Assembly: GCA_002501655.1 (NCBI GenBank)
Contig: DANY01000043.1
Span: 1-64,000 of the forward strand
DNA length: 64,000 nt
DNA from: Methanoculleus sp. UBA303
GTDB lineage: Archaea > Halobacteriota > Methanomicrobia > Methanomicrobiales > Methanoculleaceae
Direction of reading: 5' to 3'
Part shown: piece after piece, positions 51,063-58,892 of the stretch
Position numbering within the stretch: position 1 is the first letter of the stretch
Layout of the letters: each line of letters begins with the position of its first letter
Translations under genes and position numbers: made by a program
The notes under the pieces: model-generated
The model's database searches: none
Told to the model about the DNA's origin: nothing
What the model saw: only the letters and a program-made list of their open reading frames with translations

Positions 51063-52300
51063 CGCATCCCGCCCCCCGTGAAGGTGAACCGGCGGTCGAG
51101 AACCATCTCTTTTAAGTCCCGGCAGAGGTCTTCGGCGAGCGTCCGGCCCGACTGGCGGAGGGTGATCGGGACCTTCCGTCCCCTGACCCGGAGCGAGCCC
51201 TCGCCGGCCTCGAGGGCGTCGTTCGGGCAGGCGGAAAGACAGGCGGTGCAGGCAAGACAGCGGTCGGGGTCGATACCGGTCTCGCGGGAGAACGCACCCG
51301 TGGGGCAGACGGCGGCCACAACACAGGTCGAGCACTCCTCACACCACTCAGGGAAATAGGTCACCTCACGGTCGGGCCGCTGCCAGATGTCGGCGTAGGT
51401 CGCCTCCCCGAGGACGGCCCGGGTGTTGATGTCGGCGACCGGGAGGGGGATCTCCTCGTCGAGAACGCGGAGCCCCGCGACCTGCCGGTCGTCGAGGACC
51501 GGGATGGCGACGCCGAGGCTCGTGATGCACTCGGGCCCGGCGGAAGTCCTGAACCCGCCCATGTAGCGGGGCTGCATCCCGGCCATATCGGCTATGACCG
51601 TGAGGTTGGGCCGGGCCGGGGTGCTCCGGGTCCCTTCGCCGGTCACCATGCCGACGGAGCCGTTCAGGAGGACCGGGGTCCCGGCACTGACCGCGAGCCC
51701 GAGCGGGTCGTTCTGGAGGGGGTTGATCTCGCCGCACCCGCTGACCGAAACCTCCCGGCAGGGCCCTTCGAGCCCCTCGATAGAGAAGATCGTCTTTATC
51801 CGGGTCGGCTGGGTGTTGACGTAGGCGGTGTAGTTCCGGTAGGCGCTCCGGGTGGTGAAGAGCCGGGCGTAGGAGAAGTCGTCGATGGTCACCCGTGCCT
51901 CGACCGAGCGGTCGGCGGCCTCCGCCACCACCTCGATTTCGCGGCCCTCGACGATATCGCGGAAGAGGTGCCCGCCCCCGTAGCCGGCCCCGGCGTGAGC
52001 GGTCCCGGAGACGATCAAGTCGAGGAGCCCGAGCCGCTCGTTCGGGCAGGGGCCGGGCATGCAGGGGACACCGTTCGCCCAGACCCGCTCTGCCCGCTCA
52101 AACGTCCCCGGCTCAGCGACCGGCACCGAGAGGATCGCCGCGGTCCCCGACATCACCCCCGAGGTCCCGGTGGTGACCACGTCCACGTCCGCAGCCGAGA
52201 CCTCCGCACCCTCGCGGATGAGGCGCTTGAACTCCGCAGCGGTGTAGACGACCGCCGAACCGTTCCGGATCTTCTCGTCAATCTCTCTCATCGTCTTCAT
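51059..52300 (-). CDS. DUF39/ferredoxin protein (methanogenesis marker 16 type)
   Basis: A 413-residue protein. The N-terminal 340 residues form a DUF39 (HcyBio) domain: MREIDEKIRNGSAVVYTAAE, VDVVTTGTSGVMSGTAAILS, and FSIEGLEGPCREVSVSGCGE with a conserved cysteine. The C-terminus has two ferredoxin clusters (CEECSTCVVAAVCPTG and CLACTACLSACPNDALE). This single-chain form is the methanogenesis-marker-16 architecture. Relatives (MA1821 with MA1822) convert aspartate semialdehyde to homocysteine with sulfide. A related sulfur-transfer step is likely, and its place in a coenzyme M operon suggests a link to sulfur supply (inference). Overlaps the next gene by ATGA. Confidence 0.88.
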   Translation of the reverse strand: MKTMREIDEKIRNGSAVVYTAAEFKRLIREGAEVSAADVDVVTTGTSGVMSGTAAILSVPVAEPGTFERAERVWANGVPCMPGPCPNERLGLLDLIVSGTAHAGAGYGGGHLFRDIVEGREIEVVAEAADRSVEARVTIDDFSYARLFTTRSAYRNYTAYVNTQPTRIKTIFSIEGLEGPCREVSVSGCGEINPLQNDPLGLAVSAGTPVLLNGSVGMVTGEGTRSTPARPNLTVIADMAGMQPRYMGGFRTSAGPECITSLGVAIPVLDDRQVAGLRVLDEEIPLPVADINTRAVLGEATYADIWQRPDREVTYFPEWCEECSTCVVAAVCPTGAFSRETGIDPDRCLACTACLSACPNDALEAGEGSLRVRGRKVPITLRQSGRTLAEDLCRDLKEMVLDRRFTFTGGGMR

Positions 52301-52917
52301 AACAACCTGATATCCTCCACCCGCACATGGAGACCCGAGGACTGTGCGAGGACCATGTTCACGACACCCGTATGTGCGAGGTTCATCATGCAGTAGCCGG
52401 GCAGGAACCGCTGCCGCATCCCGAAAGTAGGTTCGCGCCGCACCGTCCGGCAAATCCCCTCGAAACCGACGATGTGGTAGGCCTCAATGTCCTTAAATCC
52501 TCCGCCCCGCGAGGCCTGCGGGCCGACGACCAGGCAGGTGAGAAGACCGCTCACCGGGCTTGCATGGATGACCGAGAGGACGTGCTGGACCGGACAGCCC
52601 GCACCTGCCGGCCTCCCGACGACGATATCCCCGGCTGTGATCCCCCACTTTTCCACGAGGTCCGGGCGGAAGGGGAGGATGATCTTCCGGGCCGAGACCT
52701 CGCCCGGGAGGGGCTCGATGATGAAGTCGTACTCAACACCAAGGATGTCCCGGCCGGAATGGAGGGCCTCGCCCTCGAACCGGGAGGGGGCGGTCCCGGT
52801 GCGGTAGAAGACGCAGTCGGGGAGATCCTTCTTTCCCTGCCGGATCAGGGTGAGGAACGCCTCGCAGGTCGGGGCGCCGCAGGCCCCGCAGTCCTTCCCG
52901 GGCGGTTTCCACGCCAT
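52297..52917 (-). CDS. Fe-S domain protein of the coenzyme M operon
   Basis: A 206-residue protein. The first 40 residues carry CGACGAPTCEAFLTLIRQGK and a distal cysteine (LPDCVFY), the four-cysteine [4Fe-4S] motif known from the corrinoid-iron-sulfur and acetyl-CoA synthase proteins. The rest (VEYDFIIEPLPGEVSARKII, GITAGDIVVGRPAGAGCPVQ, YHIVGFEGICRTVRREP) belongs to no family I can name. It probably passes electrons to, or scaffolds, the marker-16 protein encoded next, with which it overlaps. It starts 3 bp after the GTPase stop. Confidence 0.8.
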   Translation of the reverse strand: MAWKPPGKDCGACGAPTCEAFLTLIRQGKKDLPDCVFYRTGTAPSRFEGEALHSGRDILGVEYDFIIEPLPGEVSARKIILPFRPDLVEKWGITAGDIVVGRPAGAGCPVQHVLSVIHASPVSGLLTCLVVGPQASRGGGFKDIEAYHIVGFEGICRTVRREPTFGMRQRFLPGYCMMNLAHTGVVNMVLAQSSGLHVRVEDIRLL

Positions 52918-52920
52918 CGG

Positions 52921-53628
52921 TCAGTCACCCCGGTAGAGGTAGTCGGCGCCCTCGAGTCTCCGGATGACCCCAAAGTGGTGCTGCCACCCGATCTCCGTCT
53001 TCCCGATGCAGATGGTGCAGACCCCGAGCGGCGGGGCACCCCGGAGCACGATGGCGTCCGGGTCGGTTATCGTGGGACATTCCTCGATGGCCCGGAGGAG
53101 GTAGCGCATCCCGGTCCCCTGGAGGGCGTTTGTCTCCACGATATCGAGAGCGGGGTTCACCTCCCTGATCCGCTCCCGGAAGACTTCCTTCTCGGCCTGC
53201 GAGACGAGGTCGATCCTGGTCACGACGGCGATGTCGGCGAGGGCGAGCATCGCGGCCATCTTCAGGGGCGTGTTCGTCCCCGAGATCGCGGAGAGGACGG
53301 CGACACCGAGCCCCTGTGTGGTGTAGGGGGAGCAGCGGAGGCAGAGCCCGGCGCTCTCGACCAGGAGAAGGTCGGCTTCCTCACCCTCGGCCCAGGCGAT
53401 GGCGTCCCGCATCACCATCACCCCGGCGTGGTCAGGGCAGAGGTCGCCGGAGTAGACCTTCCGCGCCGGGATCCCGAACTCGGCCGCGAGTTCCTCGTCC
53501 TCGAACGCCCGGACGACATCGATCTTGAGGTAGGCGATCCGGTGGCGGTCCTGGAGGGCACGGATGGCCTGCCGGACGACAGCGGTCTTCCCGGCAGACG
53601 GCGGCCCCGCGACGACGGCGAGCCTCAT
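52921..53628 (-). CDS. HypB/UreG-like P-loop GTPase
   Basis: A 235-residue P-loop protein: VVAGPPSAGKTAVVRQAI is the Walker A loop, LLVESAGLCLRCSPYTTQG contains the Walker B/G3-like strand, and VVTRIDLVSQAEKEVF the base-specifying motif. This is the SIMIBI class to which the metal chaperones HypB, UreG and CooC belong. CPDHAGVMV, CLRC and the C-terminal GVCTICIGKTEIG supply cysteines that might bind a metal or cluster. No hydrogenase or urease gene is near, so it may mature the Fe-S or metal site of an operon product (inference). Overlaps the ABC ATPase gene by 4 bp. Confidence 0.82.
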   Translation of the reverse strand: MRLAVVAGPPSAGKTAVVRQAIRALQDRHRIAYLKIDVVRAFEDEELAAEFGIPARKVYSGDLCPDHAGVMVMRDAIAWAEGEEADLLLVESAGLCLRCSPYTTQGLGVAVLSAISGTNTPLKMAAMLALADIAVVTRIDLVSQAEKEVFRERIREVNPALDIVETNALQGTGMRYLLRAIEECPTITDPDAIVLRGAPPLGVCTICIGKTEIGWQHHFGVIRRLEGADYLYRGD

Positions 53629-54404
53629 GCCCCGACCGGTTCCGTGATCAGGTTGCCGGCCCGGATCTCCTCCCGCATCTGCCGGAGGATGCCGTCGAGA
53701 CGGAGGGCCTCCCGGAGGGCCCCGTTCTCCCGGCCGTCCGGCTCGATGACCCGCTCGACCGCCCCGTCCCGCATGACGATCCGCCGGGCCGAGAGGAGGG
53801 AGACAAGGGGGTCGTGCGTGACGAAGATGACCGCCTTCCCCCCGGCCCGGAGGACTTCGATCACCCGCTCCTTGAAGATCCCGGCGTTCTCCACCTCGTC
53901 GAGGAGGAGGACCGGCGCTGCCGCGACCATGACCGCGTCCGCCACCAGGAGCGACCGGGTCTGCCCGCCGGAGAGCGCGGTCATCCGGGCGTCCGGCCGG
54001 ATCGCCTCGCCCGTGAACTCGTTTGCAAGGTCGATCGTCCGACCGACGATGCCCTCGTCATCGATCTTCCGGGACCGGACGTGCATCGCGAGAAACTCCG
54101 CGACCGTGAGGTCGGCGAGACACCTGGTGTTCTGGGTGATCAGGGCGACGGGTTTGTGCGCCGGGTCGCGAATGAACTCTTCCGGCGGGTAGGCACCGTT
54201 GACGAGGACCGTCCGTCCCGTGGCGGTGTCGTTCCTGGCGAAGACCTCGATATCGTTGATGAAGGCGCTCTTTCCGGAGCCGGTGGGGCCGACGATGGAT
54301 ATCGTGTCGCCCGGGCGGATGGTGATCTCCTCGAACCGTTCCGGCTCGCCGCTCCGGCTCCGGCCGGGGAGGACCGCGATCTCATGGATGGGTTGGGGGT
54401 TCAT
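53625..54404 (-). CDS. orphan ABC ATPase of the coenzyme M operon
   Basis: A 259-residue soluble ABC protein: SIVGPTGSGKSAFINDIEVF (Walker A), QNTRCLADLTVAEFLAMH (Q loop), MTALSGGQTRSLLVADAVM (signature), APVLLLDEVENAGIFKERV (Walker B) and VIFVTHDPLVSLL (H loop). No membrane subunit or binding protein is encoded nearby, so it is unlikely to be a transporter subunit. Lone ABC proteins of this sort often drive assembly or release steps, such as AtwA in methyl-CoM reductase activation; here the target is unknown. First gene of the operon, with a divergent regulator 102 bp away. Confidence 0.83.
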   Translation of the reverse strand: MNPQPIHEIAVLPGRSRSGEPERFEEITIRPGDTISIVGPTGSGKSAFINDIEVFARNDTATGRTVLVNGAYPPEEFIRDPAHKPVALITQNTRCLADLTVAEFLAMHVRSRKIDDEGIVGRTIDLANEFTGEAIRPDARMTALSGGQTRSLLVADAVMVAAAPVLLLDEVENAGIFKERVIEVLRAGGKAVIFVTHDPLVSLLSARRIVMRDGAVERVIEPDGRENGALREALRLDGILRQMREEIRAGNLITEPVGA

Positions 54405-54427
54405 AAAGGGAAGTCGTCGCAGGTCAT

Positions 54428-54481
54428 GATAAGATTTGCCTTATGCCAGGGAATATCTAACCATAATAGGAAAATCTTATC
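54428..54481. promoter_or_regulatory. symmetric divergent promoter/operator
   Basis: GATAAGATTT (54428-54437) and AAATCTTATC (54472-54481) are perfect 10-bp inverted arms. Read outward, each places AAATCTTATC 24-26 nt upstream of a start codon (54404 minus, 54507 plus). They could be the two TATA elements, twin operator sites, or both, and would let the XRE protein control its own gene and the coenzyme M operon together. Confidence 0.6.
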
Positions 54482-54506
54482 TTTAATATGATACTATAGT
54501 AGAGTA

Positions 54507-54992
54507 ATGCTTTCGAGAAGGATCTTCGAGACCGAGTTTGCCGGGGCGCTCCAGGAGGAACTCGCCCGGCAGGATATGAGCGTCCGGGACCTTGCCGACC
54601 GGGCGGGGATCCCGCCCGCCACCCTCTACAAACTCACGTCGGGAAAGGCCGATCCGCGCCTCTCCACCGTCCGGCGGATCGTCAGCGTCCTCGAGCCCCG
54701 GGAGAAGAGTTTCATCGCGGTGATCGCGGCGCGGTTCCTGCTCGACGACCTCGACAACCGCGATCTCACGATCGGTGATCGGAAGTACCGTATCCGGGGC
54801 TACTCGGCAAACTCCCTCGAAGAGTGCATCGTCGCCGCGGCGCGGGCGGACAAGGAGGGAGCGCTCGGGATCATCTGCGCCCCCATCCTTGCGCCGATCG
54901 TGGAGAAGATCGTCGACTGCCCGGTGGCGATCATCAAACCGCAACAGCAGACGCTGATCGAGGCGATCGAGACGATAGCAAAGAGGGTTTAG
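54507..54992 (+). CDS. XRE-type transcriptional regulator with ligand-like domain
   Basis: A 161-residue regulator. Residues 10-70 form the Cro/CI helix-turn-helix (LARQDMSVRDLADRAGIPPA, TLYKLTSGKADPRLSTVRRI). Residues 75-161 form an alpha/beta domain (FIAVIAARFLLDDLD, EECIVAAARADKEGALGIIC, VDCPVAIIKPQQQTLIEAIE) that may bind a small ligand or mediate dimers. Archaea have a family with this layout and unclear ligands. It is divergent from the coenzyme M operon across a symmetric intergenic region, so control of that operon is the natural hypothesis. Confidence 0.85.
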   Translation: MLSRRIFETEFAGALQEELARQDMSVRDLADRAGIPPATLYKLTSGKADPRLSTVRRIVSVLEPREKSFIAVIAARFLLDDLDNRDLTIGDRKYRIRGYSANSLEECIVAAARADKEGALGIICAPILAPIVEKIVDCPVAIIKPQQQTLIEAIETIAKRV

Positions 54993-55115
54993 GGGAGGCC
55001 GGGACTTGGCGCGGTCTGGGGGCCGCCCCGCTACCAGGATTGAAGAGTCGGCTCTCCTGATGGCCCATGAATACCTGCGGCTCTAAGACCACCAGAAAAC
55101 GAGCCCTGGGTGAGA

Positions 55116-55712
55116 TCAGTCAAGTATTCCCTCCATGTTGATGATCGAGTACGACGGATAGAGATAGAAGATCGTCGTGTCGTTGTAGATCATGGCCATC
55201 CGCTTGTTCCGTTCGTCGAACACATGGTTGGTATTCGTGAGTTTATCCGTCGCCTGGTGATAGCCCTCGGGAAGGGGTCCCGAGACCGGTGTCGACAGCC
55301 ACCATTCAGCCCCGCAACGCCCGTCGAGCGTCCGGCGGGCCGTTTCGTCGACCCCGATGAAGAACGACAGTCCATCGTGCCGGAACTCCACTTCGGCATA
55401 CGTCCGGTTCGGGTCATCCTCTTCGGAGGCCATCCGAACCGAGGTGATGTTCCACCCGTTCTCAAGCAGAATCCCAGCCCGCTGGTCGGCCAGAAGGGTT
55501 TCGAGCACCGTCGTGAGATTGGCGGTGAAATTTCCGGGATCGTTCACGGTAATCTCCGGGAGGCTGAGGGCGATCGAGGTAGTTCCCTGCTCGTAGTAGA
55601 GGGGTGGGGCAGGCGTGATGTTCTCCGATGCGTTAACCTCCACGGAATCGGTGCAACCGGCCCCGAACACCAGAAGGATCACAATAAACAAGAAAAGGGA
55701 GGTCTGTTTCAC
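55116..55712 (-). CDS. exported lipoprotein, function unknown
   Basis: A 198-residue lipoprotein: signal FLFIVILLVFGAGC (Cys20 lipidated), then TSIALSLPEITVNDPGNFTA, TTVLETLLADQRAGILLENG and a closing MIYNDTTIFYLYPSYSIINM with EGILD. Remnants of the same C-terminus lie at 58785-58892 (MIYNSTAFFYLYSSYSIIDM), and the lipoprotein at 58143 ends with a similar IVYNKTALLYL. These form a small family. No known domain. It follows the gene at 55770 by 57 bp on the same strand. Confidence 0.68.
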   Translation of the reverse strand: MKQTSLFLFIVILLVFGAGCTDSVEVNASENITPAPPLYYEQGTTSIALSLPEITVNDPGNFTANLTTVLETLLADQRAGILLENGWNITSVRMASEEDDPNRTYAEVEFRHDGLSFFIGVDETARRTLDGRCGAEWWLSTPVSGPLPEGYHQATDKLTNTNHVFDERNKRMAMIYNDTTIFYLYPSYSIINMEGILD

Positions 55713-55769
55713 GCTATCACCATCAGAGCATGGTATCGCGCCGGGATTGCCGGGCCTTCATGCATCATT

Positions 55770-56888
55770 TCACCACCTCTTCCGGCCGATGAGGAGCAAC
55801 GCCTCCGTGAGCGAGAGAACCCCGACTGCGGGACCGAACCCCGGGGCCGTCCGTGGCAGCGGTTCCAGTTCCAGGTCGAGTTCGTTCGTCAGGTTCTCGA
55901 AGACAACCTCGCGCCGGAGGGGTGAATAACCCTCCTTTTCGACCGTGATCGTCTGCCGGTACCCGGGCGCGCCCTCTATCAGGTAACCGCCGTCATCTTC
56001 CGTCGCGGTTGTCACCAAGAGAGGTTCGCCATCCAGCGTCAGTACCGACTCGAACCGCACCGATGCACCGGGGACCGGGCTGCCGTCGATATCCGTCACC
56101 CTGCCCGAGACGACGATCGCCGGGGGCGACGGTATGCCGATATGGACGGTCACGTTCACGGTCTTCTCGGCCCGGTGCCTGCGGTTGTCCCATGCCACGA
56201 CGGTGATCGCGTTCTCTCCGGGAAAGACTGACACGAAGCAGGCGAACTCTGTCCCGTTCCCGCACCGGATCCCCTCCGTTCCGCTCAGGATATTCACGCT
56301 CCGCACGCCCAGAGGGGCGTGGACCTCCACGGAGACGATGATATGGGGCGGAACGACGTCGATCCAGCATTCGGCACCCTCACCCGGGGAGGTGATGTTG
56401 ATGGTGATCGGATCCTCATCGGACGGCGGATGCTCGTTGATGACGGTCAGGATGAGGTTCCCGGCAGTATCGAGGACGAAATTCCCGTTGTCGCGGTGAT
56501 ACACCCGGGAGTCGTTCGGGAGCTGGTGCAACCAGGTACAGGGTTTCTCGACGCCGCCGGGGGTGGGGACTTTTGCGGAGAGGTCGTCGCTGATGGAGAG
56601 CAGGTGGTTGCCGTCCTTATCAAAGACCAGCGTCCTCCCGTCTGCCGTATGGACGATGATCGAACCGAACGGTATCCCGGTGGTCCCGCTCCCATCCCAT
56701 TCAGGCTGAAGGGTCAACACCCCGGAGACGGCGATCGTCTCGATCGACTCGTTCTCCTTCAGGTCGGGGACGACGTACCGGTCGAGGTCGATCCCTCCGC
56801 CCGCCCCTGCCGCCGGTACCGCTATTCCGCTCGCCAGCAGCATTGCTAGGAGGAGGAAGAACGCCAGTATTTCGATTTTTTCACTCAT
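55770..56888 (-). CDS. exported protein with carboxypeptidase-regulatory-like domain and PGFG tail
   Basis: A 372-residue secreted protein: signal peptide (FFLLLAMLLASGIAVPAAGA), a first domain with WDGSGTTGIPFGSIIVHTAD and FDKDGNHLLSISDDL, an Ig-like part (ITSPGEGAECWIDVVPPHII, NAITVVAWDNRRHRAEKTVN), then a carboxypeptidase-regulatory-like domain (VVSGRVTDIDGSPVPGASVR, GGYLIEGAPGYRQTITVEKE). The C-terminus is TAPGFGPAVGVLSLTEALLL followed by IGRKRW: a PGF motif, a hydrophobic helix and basic residues, as in archaeosortase substrates. It is therefore probably anchored outside the membrane. Upstream lies a leader-like sequence without its promoter. Confidence 0.75.
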   Translation of the reverse strand: MSEKIEILAFFLLLAMLLASGIAVPAAGAGGGIDLDRYVVPDLKENESIETIAVSGVLTLQPEWDGSGTTGIPFGSIIVHTADGRTLVFDKDGNHLLSISDDLSAKVPTPGGVEKPCTWLHQLPNDSRVYHRDNGNFVLDTAGNLILTVINEHPPSDEDPITINITSPGEGAECWIDVVPPHIIVSVEVHAPLGVRSVNILSGTEGIRCGNGTEFACFVSVFPGENAITVVAWDNRRHRAEKTVNVTVHIGIPSPPAIVVSGRVTDIDGSPVPGASVRFESVLTLDGEPLLVTTATEDDGGYLIEGAPGYRQTITVEKEGYSPLRREVVFENLTNELDLELEPLPRTAPGFGPAVGVLSLTEALLLIGRKRW

Positions 56889-56944
56889 TTGCTTTCCTCA
56901 GGTTTTATCACGGCGTAGGTATCCCCCGGATGCACTGAGCCCCT

Positions 56945-57002
56945 TTGCCTCCGGATACGCGGGATGCATCAACCGGGAACGGGTGGACCCACGCAGAAGA
57001 GC
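56945..57002 (-). promoter_or_regulatory. promoterless copy of the regulon leader
   Basis: TTGCCTCCGG, TGCATCA, CCGGGA and ACCCACGCAGAAGAG match, in order, leader blocks of repeated promoters 8 and 9. The similarity stops exactly where the promoter would begin. It sits upstream of the exported-protein gene at 56888, which probably now depends on read-through from the gene at 57027. Confidence 0.5.
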
Positions 57003-57026
57003 CGGCCTCAATCCCCCCCGGCCACA

Positions 57027-57458
57027 TCAATCCCGGTAAATCGTCCCGACCCGGTAGTACCGGCCCTCGTACTCGAAGTACTTCCGCTTGCCGGTCTCGT
57101 TATCGAAGATGTAGGCATCGATCGTTCCCTGACCGATCTTCTCCGGGTACTCCACGCTCCCCACCAGCCGGATGTCGCCGGGCATATACGGGCCTCCCCC
57201 GGTGTTGTGCCCCTCGCCGCGGAGGATTGCGTCCAGAACCGGCAGCCCCCTGAACGTCTCTTCGTCGAGGCGGATGACGATACCCTCCCGGGCTGTCTCC
57301 TCGGTGACTTCATAGAGCAGGAGATCGTCGGGCGGGATGGTCGCAGCGATGTAGGAGGCAACAGCAGCGTAGCAGCCGAGCAGGAGGAGCCCGGCGACCA
57401 CGAACATGATGAGGTATCGCTTCAGCCGGGTGCTCTTTTCAGGGTGAGACGGAGTCAT
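57027..57458 (-). CDS. single-TM exported protein, HPALD family (divergent)
   Basis: A 143-residue protein with one membrane helix (LIMFVVAGLLLLGCYAAVAS) after MTPSHPEKSTRLKR. The outer part reads IVIRLDEETFRGLPVLDAIL, RGEGHNTGGGPY and YFEYEGRYYRVGTIYRD, the same order of motifs as its paralogues at 42612, 43086, 61145 and 61619 but with P-V-L-D in place of HPALD. Function unknown. Repeated promoter 8 lies about 115 nt upstream. Confidence 0.7.
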   Translation of the reverse strand: MTPSHPEKSTRLKRYLIMFVVAGLLLLGCYAAVASYIAATIPPDDLLLYEVTEETAREGIVIRLDEETFRGLPVLDAILRGEGHNTGGGPYMPGDIRLVGSVEYPEKIGQGTIDAYIFDNETGKRKYFEYEGRYYRVGTIYRD

Positions 57459-57550
57459 CGGTTCCCCTCACGAACAGTTGCATCTTCATCCATTTGTCCT
57501 CCTCCGGGGTGTTCGGTCCTCGGTGGACCCCGCACGGGTGTACCCACGCG

Positions 57551-57612
57551 GAAGAGGTCGACGTACTCCTATAAACGATTTCTGTGACGCGCATCTACAC
57601 GTCGGGCCTGCC
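57551..57612 (-). promoter_or_regulatory. repeated envelope promoter, copy 8
   Basis: On the minus strand: CAGGCCCGACGTGTAGATGC, GCGTCACAGAAATCG, TTTATAGG (TATA 57568-57577) and ACGTCGAC. The TATA core is TTTATA, as in copies 4 and 10. Confidence 0.87.
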
Positions 57613-57672
57613 GGAGCGGTCCCGATCCTGAAACGGCCCCCTGTGGGCAGGAAACCCGGGGCGCGCCCGCCC

Positions 57673-58140
57673 TCATAGGACGAGCATCACCTCGCCGTTA
57701 TGGACGACGTAGGTCGCATTATAGACCGTATGCAAGAGATATCCAGGCGGAACCTCGACAGAGGTCTTCTCGATACGCGTGCAGTCGGTGTTGACGAGGA
57801 AGTCGATCGTCATCTCCCCGTACCTGACGCGAACCGCAGGGTAGCACCCCGGGCCCACGGGTTCGGACGCGGCGGACGGCGGACATGCGATAACGACACC
57901 CACGATCTCGCCCCGTCGGAGAGGAGCCCGCTTGCGGTGGGGTTCTCCCGGACGAGGTCGAAGAGCCCGCCGACGGCCTCGACGAACTCCCCAGTCTTCG
58001 AGTAATCCTCGCAGGGTTCGTGGGTGGGACCGGTGCCGATCTCCCCGGACGGGTGGGCCGACCGGTACCGCGCCACGACCCCGTCGAGATCGGAGAGGTT
58101 CTCTGTTGGAACGGCACCCCCTTCCGGCCCGGCCGAGCAG
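57673..58140 (-). pseudogene. headless, frameshifted lipoprotein gene
   Basis: Directly after the TAA of the lipoprotein gene at 58143 the minus strand reads GCSAGPEGGAVPTENLSDLD, that is, from a lipobox-like Gly-Cys onward with no signal peptide. It continues through DYSKTGEFVEAVGGLFDLVR to GLLSDG, shifts frame at a GGGG run near 57905, and resumes as EIVGVVIACPPSAASEPVGP to VYNATYVVHNGEVMLVL. The end resembles that of the gene at 58143 (IIVYNKTALLYL). It is a tandem duplicate that lost its 5' end and frame. Confidence 0.65.
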
Positions 58141-58142
58141 CC

Positions 58143-58661
58143 TTACGACTCGTTCAGGTACAGGAGCGCTGTCTTGTTGTAGACTATGATCGGGGCGTCT
58201 CCCAGGTAGACGGTATCGGTCCCGGTCGAGAGATCGTGGGTCTTATAATACGTCGGGGAGGGCGTGTTCGGCACGAGCGCGGAGCCGCCGAGCACCGTCC
58301 CGGCTGCCTCGTCGACGGTGACGGCAAACCGGATCTCCCCGTAGCGGATGACGAGGCTCGGATCAAGGTTGCAGTACGGGTCGTTTCGCGGGCACGAGTG
58401 GAAGAGCACGGCAATCGATTCGGGTTTGCCGCCGTGCCGGATGAGAGCCCGTGCCCGCTCGTCGCCGAGCGCAATCCCGGCGATGTACGAGCCGTTGGTC
58501 CGGATAAGTTCCGGGGTGGCTACCGGGATTTCCGATACGTTGATTTCGGGGAGCTGCTGCGCCGACGTCTTCTGCACGTCGTCGGCCCCCCCATCGGTGC
58601 AACAGCCCACGACACAGACCGGGACAAACAGCAAAAGAACGATGAGTGGAGCATTCCTCAT
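58143..58661 (-). CDS. exported lipoprotein, function unknown
   Basis: A 172-residue lipoprotein: signal LIVLLLFVPVCVVGCC (Cys20 or 21 lipidated), mature part with INVSEIPVATPELIRTNGSY, CPRNDPYCNLDPSLVIRYGE and IRFAVTVDEAAGTVLGGSAL, ending PIIVYNKTALLYLNES. Four cysteines lie in the mature part. It belongs with the proteins at 55116 and 57673 by its C-terminal strand pair. No known domain. It follows the TolB-like gene at 58856 on the same strand and could be read from repeated promoter 9. Confidence 0.68.
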   Translation of the reverse strand: MRNAPLIVLLLFVPVCVVGCCTDGGADDVQKTSAQQLPEINVSEIPVATPELIRTNGSYIAGIALGDERARALIRHGGKPESIAVLFHSCPRNDPYCNLDPSLVIRYGEIRFAVTVDEAAGTVLGGSALVPNTPSPTYYKTHDLSTGTDTVYLGDAPIIVYNKTALLYLNES

Positions 58662-58784
58662 CTCTCAATCCTCCTGACCGTCGATGCGCACCCCGGACCC
58701 CGCGGAGTTTCCACGCACCACACGGTTCCGTTCACGCACTCCCACAACTTCCCCGGCGAGGGGCGACACCCCAGCATGAGAGCA

Positions 58785-58892
58785 GTCAAGTCTCCCCTCC
58801 ATGTCAATGATCGAGTACGACGAATAGAGGTAGAAGAACGCCGTGCTGTTATAGATCATAACGACCCTCTCGTTTTGGTCATCGAAGACATG
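58785..58892 (-). pseudogene. C-terminal remnant of a lipoprotein gene
   Basis: The minus strand reads HVFDDQNERVVMIYNSTAFF and YLYSSYSIIDMEGRLD, matching the last 36 residues of the lipoprotein at 55116 (HVFDERNKRMAMIYNDTTIF onward). Its first 11 codons overlap, in another frame, the last residues of the TolB-like protein. It marks a recombination junction. Confidence 0.7.

Noticed and set aside
52327-54192. 621-codon plus-strand open frame
   Set aside because: Antisense of three well-supported operon genes (Fe-S protein, GTPase, ABC ATPase); the composition is Asp/Arg/Gly/Pro-rich with no fold.
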